From Salinisphaera sp. G21_0 (GTDB lineage Bacteria > Pseudomonadota > Gammaproteobacteria > Pseudomonadales > Endozoicomonadaceae), in NCBI RefSeq assembly GCF_017744115.1, contig NZ_JAGHQW010000055.1, positions 1-35,081 of the forward strand: DNA of 35,081 nt. The letters run 5' to 3'. Made by a program: the position numbers and the translations under genes. A model generated the notes under the pieces. The model was given only the letters and a program-made list of their open reading frames with translations. It searched no databases and was not told the DNA's origin. Positions 1-4,997 of this stretch are shown here, one piece after another (positions within the stretch are counted from its first letter, which is position 1; every line of letters starts with the position of its first letter).

Positions 1-13
1 CGTGCAAGGGCTC

Positions 14-126
14 GTCCAACCCCCGTTGCAGCGAATGCTGCACATCACCTCTTTTATGCTCTGCCTAAATTCGCCAGAATCTGGTAGATTGTAGCGGTGC
101 AGAATTCGCTGAACTAATCGTTATGC
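14..126 (+). repeat. Probable long attC-like site (site A)
   Basis: The right end carries GTTATGC (120-126), the same R' box as the other sites in this array. A candidate R'' box GTCCAAC lies at 14-20. Between them, bases 30-43 can pair with 97-110 over 14 positions with one mismatch, leaving a 53-nt terminal loop (44-96). This is the architecture of a long, VCR-sized attC. The two R boxes are poorly matched to each other and the left part is close to the window edge, so the call is weaker than for sites B-D. The stop codon of the minus-strand gene at 121-348 lies inside the R' box. Confidence 0.4.
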
Positions 127-348
127 GCCAAATAGTCTCTGCCACACAGTCAGTTTTGCTTTGCGTGTTATATCTTCACAGCAAATTTTATCTGCTTCGT
201 AAACGTCCATCGCAGTGTTGTAATAATCAGCACCAAGTACCGTAGTGACCATCCGGTTAAAATACTTTCTCAGGCTCCGGTATTGCAGTAGGGCTACACG
301 GTTTTCTTCATAAAACTGTCTATAAAACTCGTAACCTTTATCTTCCAT
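121..348 (-). CDS. Small cassette-borne hypothetical protein (75 aa)
   Basis: I do not recognise the family. The protein starts MEDKGYEFYRQ and is rich in aromatic and charged residues, with no signal peptide or membrane segment. The start at 348 is preferred over the upstream in-frame ATG at 372 because a strong GGGAGG ribosome site sits just before it, and because 372 lies inside the neighbouring attC site. The TAA stop falls within the R box of site A (120-126). The gene fills the interval between sites A and B almost completely, as integron cassette genes do. It runs opposite to the canonical orientation of the attC sites but in the same direction as the Aca2-like operon upstream, so it could be read from that promoter. 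Confidence 0.65.
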   Translation of the reverse strand: MEDKGYEFYRQFYEENRVALLQYRSLRKYFNRMVTTVLGADYYNTAMDVYEADKICCEDITRKAKLTVWQRLFGA

Positions 349-363
349 CTTTCCCTCCCTTGC

Positions 364-422
364 GCATAACAACCCACTCCAACGGACAGCCTACGGCTGC
401 CGCTGAGTCCAAACGGTTATGC
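364..422 (+). repeat. attC-like recombination site (site B, 59 bp)
   Basis: The ends are GCATAAC (364-370) and GTTATGC (416-422), a perfect 7-bp inverted pair that extends to 8 bp with 363/423. Inside, ACTC pairs with GAGT, CGG with CCG, and CAGCC-TAC-GGCTG forms the central hairpin. Unpaired extra bases are on the left arm, as in the L'' side of attC. The R box deviates from the RYYYAAC/GTTRRRY consensus at one position. The site lies exactly between the genes at 121-348 and 425-652. Confidence 0.7.
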
Positions 423-424
423 GA

Positions 425-652
425 TTAATCGTAATCACCAAGAATATGGTTTTCTATTGCGGCCTTACAACTTTCAATACCATCTTCTATTGGCCCTGCA
501 GTAAAAGTATCGCAAAATATTTCACCGTTTGGCGCTATAGCGTGATAGTAAGTTAATGCTTCACCTTCAAGGGATTCATCAACTGATACCTTCCATTTGT
601 ACTCGCCGTAAGTTCCGCTCACTTCTTTAGCCAGGGAATATAATTCACTCAT
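425..652 (-). CDS. Small acidic cassette-borne hypothetical protein (75 aa)
   Basis: No family recognised. The protein (MSELYSLAKEV...) is strongly acidic: 15 Asp/Glu against 4 Lys and no Arg. It has no signal peptide or membrane segment. The TAA stop lies 3 nt before the R box of site B, and the ATG at 652 follows site C by about 40 nt, so the gene is one discrete cassette. Small acidic proteins of this size are common both in integron cassettes and among phage inhibitors of host defence, but nothing in the sequence assigns a function. Confidence 0.65.
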   Translation of the reverse strand: MSELYSLAKEVSGTYGEYKWKVSVDESLEGEALTYYHAIAPNGEIFCDTFTAGPIEDGIESCKAAIENHILGDYD

Positions 653-691
653 AACTTTTGCTTGACCTCACGAAAATGGTTCCCGGTTTCC

Positions 692-741
692 GCATAACAA
701 CCGCATCAACCGGACTGCGCCGGTTATGCAAAAGGTTATGT
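692..741 (+). repeat. attC-like recombination site (site C, 50 bp)
   Basis: R'' GCATAAC (692-698) faces R' GTTATGT (735-741). The inner arms are GCAT-c-AACCGG (703-713) and CCGGTTATGC (720-729). They pair perfectly except for one extra C at 707 on the left arm, around a 6-nt loop ACTGCG (714-719). An extrahelical C followed by AA in the left arm is the hallmark of attC sites (compare the aadA1 site), and it sets the canonical top strand as plus. Site D has the same fold with different paired bases. Confidence 0.8.
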
Positions 742-1005
742 CGCTCTTTCTTGTTCCGCTTTAACTTCCTGTTTTGCTCTGCGAACAGAAAAGAAACAGC
801 GTAGAAACGGAGCAACTGGGAATATCAGAAGGTATGCAAATGCAGCAATCACATTTACAAGGGCTTCCAACAATTCCTCAAAACAAAATTCAGACAGTGC
901 TTCCTTGTAACCGAAAAACAATCGGTATGATTTCCAGTATCCAAGTTTCGCGAGGTTTGACGGGCATTGCCTGATTTTCCCGTCATCTCTTATTAAATTA
1001 TCCAA
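736..1005 (-). CDS. Small cassette-borne membrane protein (89 aa)
   Basis: Unrecognised family. Residues about 45-72 form one long hydrophobic stretch (LLEALVNVIAAFAYLLIF...), followed by a basic and then mixed-charge tail, so a single- or double-pass inner-membrane protein is likely. Translation begins at a TTG (1003-1005) preceded by a GGGAGG ribosome site; there is no in-frame ATG upstream. The stop codon TAA is inside the R' box of site C. The 13 bases around the start (997-1009) also occur in front of the next cassette gene (1253-1265), suggesting a shared cassette leader. Confidence 0.6.
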   Translation of the reverse strand: MDNLIRDDGKIRQCPSNLAKLGYWKSYRLFFGYKEALSEFCFEELLEALVNVIAAFAYLLIFPVAPFLRCFFSVRRAKQEVKAEQERAT

Positions 1006-1021
1006 GTCCGTGCCTCCCGCA

Positions 1022-1070
1022 ACATAACAACCGCGTCAAGGGGACTGCGCCCCTTACGCAAAGGTTATGC
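1022..1070 (+). repeat. attC-like recombination site (site D, 49 bp)
   Basis: R'' ACATAAC (1022-1028) and R' GTTATGC (1064-1070) flank arms GCGT-c-AAGGGG (1033-1043) and CCCCTTACGC (1050-1059), with loop ACTGCG (1044-1049). The extra C is at 1037. Compared with site C, four paired positions differ on both arms in a compensating way, while the loop, the extra C and the AACC spacer are identical. This is direct evidence that the fold, not just the sequence, is conserved. Confidence 0.8.
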
Positions 1071-1071
1071 G

Positions 1072-1254
1072 TCATAAGTTCATAATGCTATTAATCGACT
1101 CAAGAGCCTTTTTGCAGGCAATACAAAGGTTATCATCCCCATTTTTTGCAGCAGTTCGCTCAGCCTGTCTAATCACATCAGCGCACTCAGCTAAAACTAA
1201 GCCAGTGTCGTTCTGTGATTGTCTAAGTAGCGTGATAATTCTGTCTTTATCCAT
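1072..1254 (-). CDS. Small cassette-borne hypothetical protein (60 aa)
   Basis: Unrecognised. The protein (MDKDRIITLLRQSQND...) is mostly helical in character and has two Cys residues in a CIAC motif in its C-terminal half, which could bind metal but is too little to assign. The start at 1254 is chosen because AGAGGA lies at proper distance; the longer in-frame ORF would run back through attC site E. It ends with TGA one base before the R' box of site D, so the gene fills one cassette between sites D and E. Confidence 0.6.
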   Translation of the reverse strand: MDKDRIITLLRQSQNDTGLVLAECADVIRQAERTAAKNGDDNLCIACKKALESINSIMNL

Positions 1255-1275
1255 TATCCAAGTCCTCTGCCAAGC

Positions 1276-1309
1276 GCATAACAACCACATCCAGCGGACA
1301 AGCCCGCTA
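1276..1309 (+). repeat. Truncated attC-like site (site E)
   Basis: The left half matches sites C and D: R'' GCATAAC (1276-1282), spacer AACC, then ACAT-c-CAGCGG. AGCGG (1293-1297) pairs with CCGCT (1304-1308) around ACAAGC. Beyond 1308 the expected right arm and R' box are missing and the sequence becomes the 3' end of the minus-strand gene at 1307-1774. This is the boundary between the cassette array and ordinary phage DNA. Confidence 0.6.
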
Positions 1310-1774
1310 TCTTTCCCAACGCTCACGATTAATTAGTTCTGTAACATCGGTTTCTGGCTCAATGCCGCTCAGTCGATCATAAACTGTTCTGTATGCGAGC
1401 TGTGACAATCTTACTATTTGTGCTCGCTGCATTCGTTCACCTCTAAAAATGTAAAAAGGGGACTCGGTTCTGTCTTGTTTTTTCTCTCCAACAAGCGTTG
1501 CCTGGCTGTTCTCCGTTCTGTTGTTACCTCCCCACTTAACAGCGCTGTATAAAACACTATTGTATTCGCGTATCAATTCCCGGGGTATCGACATTCGGGC
1601 TTTTGACAGTGCAGTTTTCACCTGTGCTATGGCTATATCTGGAACAACCAGGCTGCTATTCAACCATTTAAATACCGTGTTTTCAGTCTTGTTAGTAATA
1701 CTGCATAGATCCTTGTGAGACAGTCCATTCAGCTTGAGCACTTCTTTTAAGAGGGCTGAGCGATCTCGTTTCAT
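1307..1774 (-). CDS. Probable DNA-binding protein with two HTH-like segments (155 aa)
   Basis: Residues about 8-50 (LLKEVLKLNGLSHKDLC..., with NTVFKWL) look like a helix-turn-helix domain of the XRE type. Residues about 110-138 (ERMQRAQIVRLSQLAYRTVY...) look like a second, shorter HTH of the kind found in small phage regulators. The ATG overlaps the TGA of the Aca2-like gene (ATGA, 1771-1774), so the two are translationally coupled. The stop codon lies inside the truncated attC site E, so the original C-terminus may have been replaced by cassette DNA. The likely role is transcriptional regulation within the same minus-strand operon; the specific target is unknown. Confidence 0.65.
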   Translation of the reverse strand: MKRDRSALLKEVLKLNGLSHKDLCSITNKTENTVFKWLNSSLVVPDIAIAQVKTALSKARMSIPRELIREYNSVLYSAVKWGGNNRTENSQATLVGEKKQDRTESPFYIFRGERMQRAQIVRLSQLAYRTVYDRLSGIEPETDVTELINRERWER

Positions 1775-2250
1775 TCGTCCAGCCCTTTAAATTTTTGCTC
1801 AAACTCCCGATGTTTTAGCTGTTCGTTGGTTGTACCTGCGAACCACTGGTACAGAAAGCTGTCTTTATTCAACGGTGCGTCTGCATCGAGTGATGCATTG
1901 CCGCCTTCTGCAAACAGATACGCACATACTGACTGATGCAGACGCCAGAGCACGCTATTTGATTCCGGAAAATCTTCTTTAAACGCGCTTAATGTGTGAT
2001 ACCAGCGAATACAGCCCGGATCGTCGCCATTAATTTCATCAAAAACACTTTCGATTACCTGGTTACGCATGCTGACCAGCGCATACATTTCAGTCTCTAC
2101 GTCGTCAGGGACTTTGGAGCGACCAGATTCCCAATACTGCCAGGTCCTACTCGAAACACGGCCGATAAATTCAGCGGCCTCACTGACATCGAGACAAAGC
2201 AGACGGCGCACGGCTTGCAGCTCGTAATTATTTAATTCATTCCAAGGCAT
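1771..2250 (-). CDS. Aca2/YdiL-like (DUF1870) transcriptional regulator, C-terminally extended (159 aa)
   Basis: The N-terminal 110 or so residues match the pattern of the DUF1870 family, which includes E. coli YdiL and the anti-CRISPR-associated regulator Aca2: NNYELQAVRRLL, then DVSEAAEFIG, SSRTWQYWESGRS and VPDDVE, with a later LWRLHQSVCAYLF block. Known Aca2 proteins repress the anti-CRISPR operon they belong to, by binding inverted repeats in its promoter. This protein has about 40 extra residues at the C-terminus compared with the usual length of about 116-120. The start at 2250 is set by GGAG 6 nt upstream. It is the second gene of a minus-strand operon whose promoter contains a perfect 20-bp palindrome, as expected for autoregulation. 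Confidence 0.8.
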   Translation of the reverse strand: MPWNELNNYELQAVRRLLCLDVSEAAEFIGRVSSRTWQYWESGRSKVPDDVETEMYALVSMRNQVIESVFDEINGDDPGCIRWYHTLSAFKEDFPESNSVLWRLHQSVCAYLFAEGGNASLDADAPLNKDSFLYQWFAGTTNEQLKHREFEQKFKGLDE

Positions 2251-2260
2251 TTGAATCTCC

Positions 2261-2286
2261 AAAAAAAAGGCGGGGCTTACCCCCGC
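2261..2286 (-). terminator. Intrinsic terminator between the acidic gene and the Aca2-like gene
   Basis: On the minus strand GCGGGG (2286-2281) pairs with CCCCGC (2275-2270) around a 5-nt loop and is followed by a run of eight T. It lies immediately upstream of the ribosome site of the Aca2-like gene, so it would reduce expression of the regulator and downstream genes relative to the first gene. Confidence 0.75.
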
Positions 2287-2318
2287 TCTATTAATCCTAT
2301 TAATCAATACACGAAATT

Positions 2319-2867
2319 CTATGCATTACGTATTTTTTTGAATACGTCACGACCGAACCTTTTAACAAGAGCATCTTCGCTGTATTCCAGATCGAACGCA
2401 CGAAGCACTGCTGTCAGATGATCATTATTTTCATCGTCTGCCATATATCCATAGTCATCCTTTGCTTTTTCTGACTCAATAGCACTAAGCAGCTTGTCCA
2501 GATCAGAAGTGTTTTCGTAGTATTCTCTAGCAAGCTTGGTGGCTTCTTTTCTAAGAGCATTTGTTACTGTGTAGTCATCATCCAAAAAGCGCAACATTTC
2601 TAAACTTTGATCAGCGTCACAGCCGAAGCCGCCCGCCTCCTGCATTCCCCATTCATTAAAAGCACGCATTCCACATGTTCTTTCTTCAGTCTGGAAAACA
2701 ATATGGAAATATTCAGAATCGCCGTTTTTATTAGTCACTGAAACGTCCATGTCTACCTGGAACCCATCGAGCACTATGCAAGCTGGCGTTGCTGCATTTT
2801 CAAACAGAGAGAAAGAGACAAAATCGTCAAAAGTTTCAACAGATTCGATTGAGAAGGAAGTTTTCAT
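2319..2867 (-). CDS. Acidic protein upstream of aca2-like gene; anti-CRISPR/anti-defence candidate (182 aa)
   Basis: No family recognised. The protein is strongly acidic (38 Asp/Glu against 19 Lys/Arg). A beta-rich N-terminal half (FVSFSLFENAATPACIVLDG...) is followed by a helical C-terminal half, with no signal peptide. The start at 2867 follows AAGGTG at 8-nt spacing. It is the first gene after a strong, palindrome-containing promoter and is followed by an Aca2-like regulator. That arrangement is typical of anti-CRISPR loci, so an anti-CRISPR or other defence inhibitor is a reasonable inference from context. At 182 aa it is longer than many anti-CRISPRs, and I do not recognise similarity to a known one. 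Confidence 0.75.
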   Translation of the reverse strand: MKTSFSIESVETFDDFVSFSLFENAATPACIVLDGFQVDMDVSVTNKNGDSEYFHIVFQTEERTCGMRAFNEWGMQEAGGFGCDADQSLEMLRFLDDDYTVTNALRKEATKLAREYYENTSDLDKLLSAIESEKAKDDYGYMADDENNDHLTAVLRAFDLEYSEDALVKRFGRDVFKKIRNA

Positions 2868-2920
2868 TATTGTCACCTTTTTTGTGAGTGGTTCGGGCTG
2901 TTCCCGCAACCTGTAATTTC

Positions 2921-2949
2921 ATTATATGTTCGCATTTGCGAACATGCAA
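2921..2949 (-). promoter_or_regulatory. Strong sigma70-type promoter with palindromic operator
   Basis: Read on the minus strand, -35 TTGCAT (2949-2944) and -10 TATAAT (2926-2921) are separated by exactly 17 bp. Bases 2926-2945 form a perfect palindrome (ATGTTCGCA-TT-TGCGAACAT) that covers nearly the whole spacer and touches both boxes. A dimeric regulator bound there would block RNA polymerase. The Aca2-like protein encoded two genes downstream is the obvious candidate ligand, by analogy with Aca autoregulation. Confidence 0.8.
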
Positions 2950-2983
2950 GTTTTTTTTCATACGGTTGAAACTCTGCAGCGAG

Positions 2984-3012
2984 TTGACATTCAAGGGACA
3001 CAGGGACATACT
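2984..3012 (+). promoter_or_regulatory. Candidate late promoter (plus strand)
   Basis: A consensus -35 TTGACA (2984-2989) is followed after exactly 17 bp by CATACT (3007-3012), a 4/6 match to TATAAT. It faces the lysis and structural operon and is divergent from the minus-strand promoter 35 bp away. Within 70-160 bp it is followed by two terminators and no convincing gene. The 321-base gap between the genes at 2867 and 3189 is thus wholly regulatory. Confidence 0.6.
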
Positions 3013-3079
3013 GAACCCTAACGTGTGGTTTTTGCGCCTTGATATTTTCAGGCGTTTTGCACCCGAAGCAGATATACGG

Positions 3080-3115
3080 CTCCCCCCTGGTATTAACCGG
3101 CTGGGGAGTTTTTTT
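3080..3115 (+). terminator. First leader terminator (tR'-like)
   Basis: CTCCCC (3080-3085) pairs with GGGGAG (3103-3108), with GGT/ACC pairing inside the loop, followed by seven T. It lies downstream of the candidate late promoter and upstream of the whole late operon. Confidence 0.75.
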
Positions 3116-3135
3116 ATTCCCGAATTGTTCCCAAT

Positions 3136-3173
3136 AACCGGCTCAGGCTTCCCCGCTTGTAGCCGGTTTTTTT
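3136..3173 (+). terminator. Second leader terminator
   Basis: AACCGGCT (3136-3143) pairs with AGCCGGTT (3161-3168), an 8-bp stem with a 17-nt loop, running into TTTTTTT (3167-3173). In tandem with the preceding terminator it would stop unmodified polymerase before the lysis genes. Confidence 0.75.
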
Positions 3174-3188
3174 ATTTGAGTATCTATC

Positions 3189-3584
3189 ATGCTTCTGACA
3201 TTAGAGCGCAGCTATCTCCAGCACTGCGTTATCGGAGAATTGCATGTTCCTGGCTTTCACACCTACGCCACCATCGAACGACCGTGGCGAGGCAATGAAC
3301 GCAATATCAGCTGTATTCCTGAAGGGGTTTATAACTGTGTACCGCACAATGGCCAGAAGTTTAAAAATGTCTGGCGATTAGAAAATGTTCCTGACCGGTC
3401 AGCGATCCTGATTCATGTCGGCAACTATGCCAGGGAAGTGCAGGGCTGCATTGCTGTGGGCAAGATGCTGTCTGCCACCGATTACATGGTACAGAATTCA
3501 GCTCAGGCGATGGATGAATTGCGCGGTTATCTGCCTGAGACCTTCCAGATCCGAATTACAGTAAAGCACCCGGAGTATCCATAA
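3189..3584 (+). CDS. DUF5675-like protein, possible cell-wall-acting lysis protein (131 aa)
   Basis: The protein begins MLLTLERSYLQHCVIGELHVPG and contains ATIERPWRGNERNISCIPEGVY, the pattern of the phage family DUF5675. Residues about 75-95 read ILIHVGNYAREVQGCIAVG. This resembles the H..G...(x)GC(I/V) active-site signature of YkuD-type L,D-transpeptidases, so a peptidoglycan-acting enzyme is possible; this is my inference. It stands where phages keep the endolysin, directly before the holin, and no other endolysin is visible in the window. The ribosome site is weak (TGAG). Confidence 0.7.
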   Translation: MLLTLERSYLQHCVIGELHVPGFHTYATIERPWRGNERNISCIPEGVYNCVPHNGQKFKNVWRLENVPDRSAILIHVGNYAREVQGCIAVGKMLSATDYMVQNSAQAMDELRGYLPETFQIRITVKHPEYP

Positions 3585-3965
3585 ATGATCGGCTGGCTTG
3601 GAGCAATCACCGGGTTGGTAGGCAAGGCCATTGACAAGGCGATACCCGACAAGGATCAGGCGAACCAGCTCAAGGCCAGCATCAACAGCCAACTGATTAC
3701 CCTGGATAAGAGCGAGCTGGAACAGGCCGGTAAAATCATTACCGCCGAGGCGAATGGCGAAAGCTGGTTGCAACGCAACTGGCGACCATTGACCATGCTG
3801 ACATTTACCGGGTTAGTAGTAGCGCACTGGCTAGGCTGGACCGCAGAAAACCTTTCAGAAAGCCAGATCATTGCATTACTGGAGATTGTAAAAATTGGCC
3901 TTGGTGGTTACGTCGTAGGCCGTTCCGCTGAGAAAGTGATGAAGCAGTGGAGCAAAAAGGCATGA
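3585..3965 (+). CDS. Holin of the 3TM type (126 aa)
   Basis: Residues about 55-115 contain GESWLQRNWRPLTML, a hydrophobic segment (LTFTGLVVAHWLGW), and a second one ending in IGLGGYVVGRSAEK. This is the characteristic pattern of the three-transmembrane phage/GTA holin family. The N-terminus contains an amphipathic ITGLVGKAID helix. It starts directly after the stop of the preceding gene (TAA-ATG) and its own stop overlaps the next ATG (ATGA). The role would be forming holes in the inner membrane at lysis. Confidence 0.8.
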   Translation: MIGWLGAITGLVGKAIDKAIPDKDQANQLKASINSQLITLDKSELEQAGKIITAEANGESWLQRNWRPLTMLTFTGLVVAHWLGWTAENLSESQIIALLEIVKIGLGGYVVGRSAEKVMKQWSKKA

Positions 3966-4216
3966 GCGACAACTGGCAGGCCCGCATTGAAAATAAATTA
4001 GATCAGCTGACAGAAGTGGTAGTAGCGCTGGCTAAACACGATGAGCGCATTACAAATCTATCAAAACGCCAGGACAGAACAGAAGAGCGGTTAGATAAAA
4101 CAGAAAGCCTTGTAGATCGGAATACGATTATTGCCAAGGCGGGGCAGTGGGTAACAGCGTGCATAGTCGGCGGTATTGTCGCTACGGTTATACGCCAGGT
4201 TATTACAACGCTATGA
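3962..4216 (+). CDS. Coiled-coil protein with C-terminal membrane anchor, lysis cluster (84 aa)
   Basis: Residues 8-52 form a coiled coil (IENKLDQLTEVVVALAKHDERI..., RQDRTEERLDKTES), followed by one hydrophobic helix (residues about 62-84, WVTACIVGGIVATVI). The layout resembles XhlA-like or small phage holin-accessory proteins. The position between the holin and a lipoprotein also fits a spanin partner, although an inner-membrane spanin normally has its anchor at the N-terminus. The start at 3962 is set by the ATGA overlap with the holin; the longer ORF start inside the holin is less likely. Confidence 0.65.
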   Translation: MSDNWQARIENKLDQLTEVVVALAKHDERITNLSKRQDRTEERLDKTESLVDRNTIIAKAGQWVTACIVGGIVATVIRQVITTL

Positions 4217-4473
4217 AATTAACAGCACTGGCAATCGTTCTACTGATAACAGGATGCCAGAGCTACACCATTGCACCTGAAGTAAACCGCATTAAAAACT
4301 CAGCCGTTCGGGAAGCCTATAAAGCCTGTTCCATTGACGCGCAGATTAACGGCAGTGACGAAGAAGCCTGTAAGCAACGGGTTATCAAAGACCTGATTCA
4401 ATTCGGCAACCAGGTATTGATCAACGCCAAGTGTGTGAAGCAGTACGAGGTAAAGAAGGATAAGCAGTTATGA
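4213..4473 (+). CDS. Small outer-membrane-type lipoprotein, possible o-spanin (86 aa)
   Basis: The N-terminus MKLTALAIVLLITGC is a lipoprotein signal with lipobox ITGC, so the mature protein would begin at Cys15. The rest is a short hydrophilic domain with three further Cys residues. Location at the end of the lysis genes suggests an Rz1-like outer-membrane spanin subunit, but the mature region is longer and less proline-rich than typical Rz1. It overlaps both neighbours by ATGA (4213-4216, 4470-4473). Confidence 0.65.
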   Translation: MKLTALAIVLLITGCQSYTIAPEVNRIKNSAVREAYKACSIDAQINGSDEEACKQRVIKDLIQFGNQVLINAKCVKQYEVKKDKQL

Positions 4474-4997
4474 CCGGCAAGCGTAAGAGTATCGACTGGG
4501 AAGCTATCGAGGCAGACTATCGCGCCGGTCAGTTGTCTATTCGTGCTCTTGCTGACAAACATGGCACTAAAAACAGTACTGTAAGGAGTAGGGCGAAAAA
4601 GGAAGGATGGGAAAGAGATTTAAGTGGTCAGGTAAAGCAGGCTGCAAAAAACAAACTTTCGCGCACAGTTTCGCACACCTCTGTCGCTCAAATAGGTGAG
4701 CGAGAAATTGTAGATCAGGCCAGTAATGAGGCGGTTACACTGGTACTCATGCACCGCCACGGTATTGCAGAGTATCGCCAGATTGCCGCCCGGTTATCCG
4801 CCTACCTGATGGATGCTGAGATTACCAACGACAATCACCAGAATATTGCCCGGTCACTAAACAGCGGTATTGATGCACTGGCGAAAGCGATCAAGCTGGA
4901 AAGGCAGGCGTTCAATCTGGACGACAACGAGGATAAAGGTTCTGACCTGGCTGCATTGATGGACAGTCTTGAGAGTCAGGACATAGCTGTCGAATGA
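4470..4997 (+). CDS. Terminase small subunit (175 aa)
   Basis: The first 50 residues are a DNA-binding HTH typical of TerS (IDWEAIEADYRAGQLSIRALADKHGT..., VRSRAKKEGWERD). A central helical oligomerisation region follows, then an acidic tail (SDLAALMDSLESQ) suited to contacting TerL. It would recognise the phage packaging site and recruit the motor. It directly precedes TerL with an ATGA overlap at 4994-4997. Confidence 0.85.
   Translation: MTGKRKSIDWEAIEADYRAGQLSIRALADKHGTKNSTVRSRAKKEGWERDLSGQVKQAAKNKLSRTVSHTSVAQIGEREIVDQASNEAVTLVLMHRHGIAEYRQIAARLSAYLMDAEITNDNHQNIARSLNSGIDALAKAIKLERQAFNLDDNEDKGSDLAALMDSLESQDIAVE

Noticed and set aside
774-974. Plus-strand frame inside a cassette, in the canonical attC direction
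   Set aside because: Composition is unlike a real protein and it is antisense to the convincing membrane-protein gene.
1067-1336. Plus-strand frame crossing attC sites D and E
   Set aside because: It runs through both recombination sites and mirrors the minus-strand cassette gene; no ribosome site.
2888-3298. Plus-strand frame covering the late leader
   Set aside because: It spans the divergent promoters and both terminators and overlaps the DUF5675-like gene.
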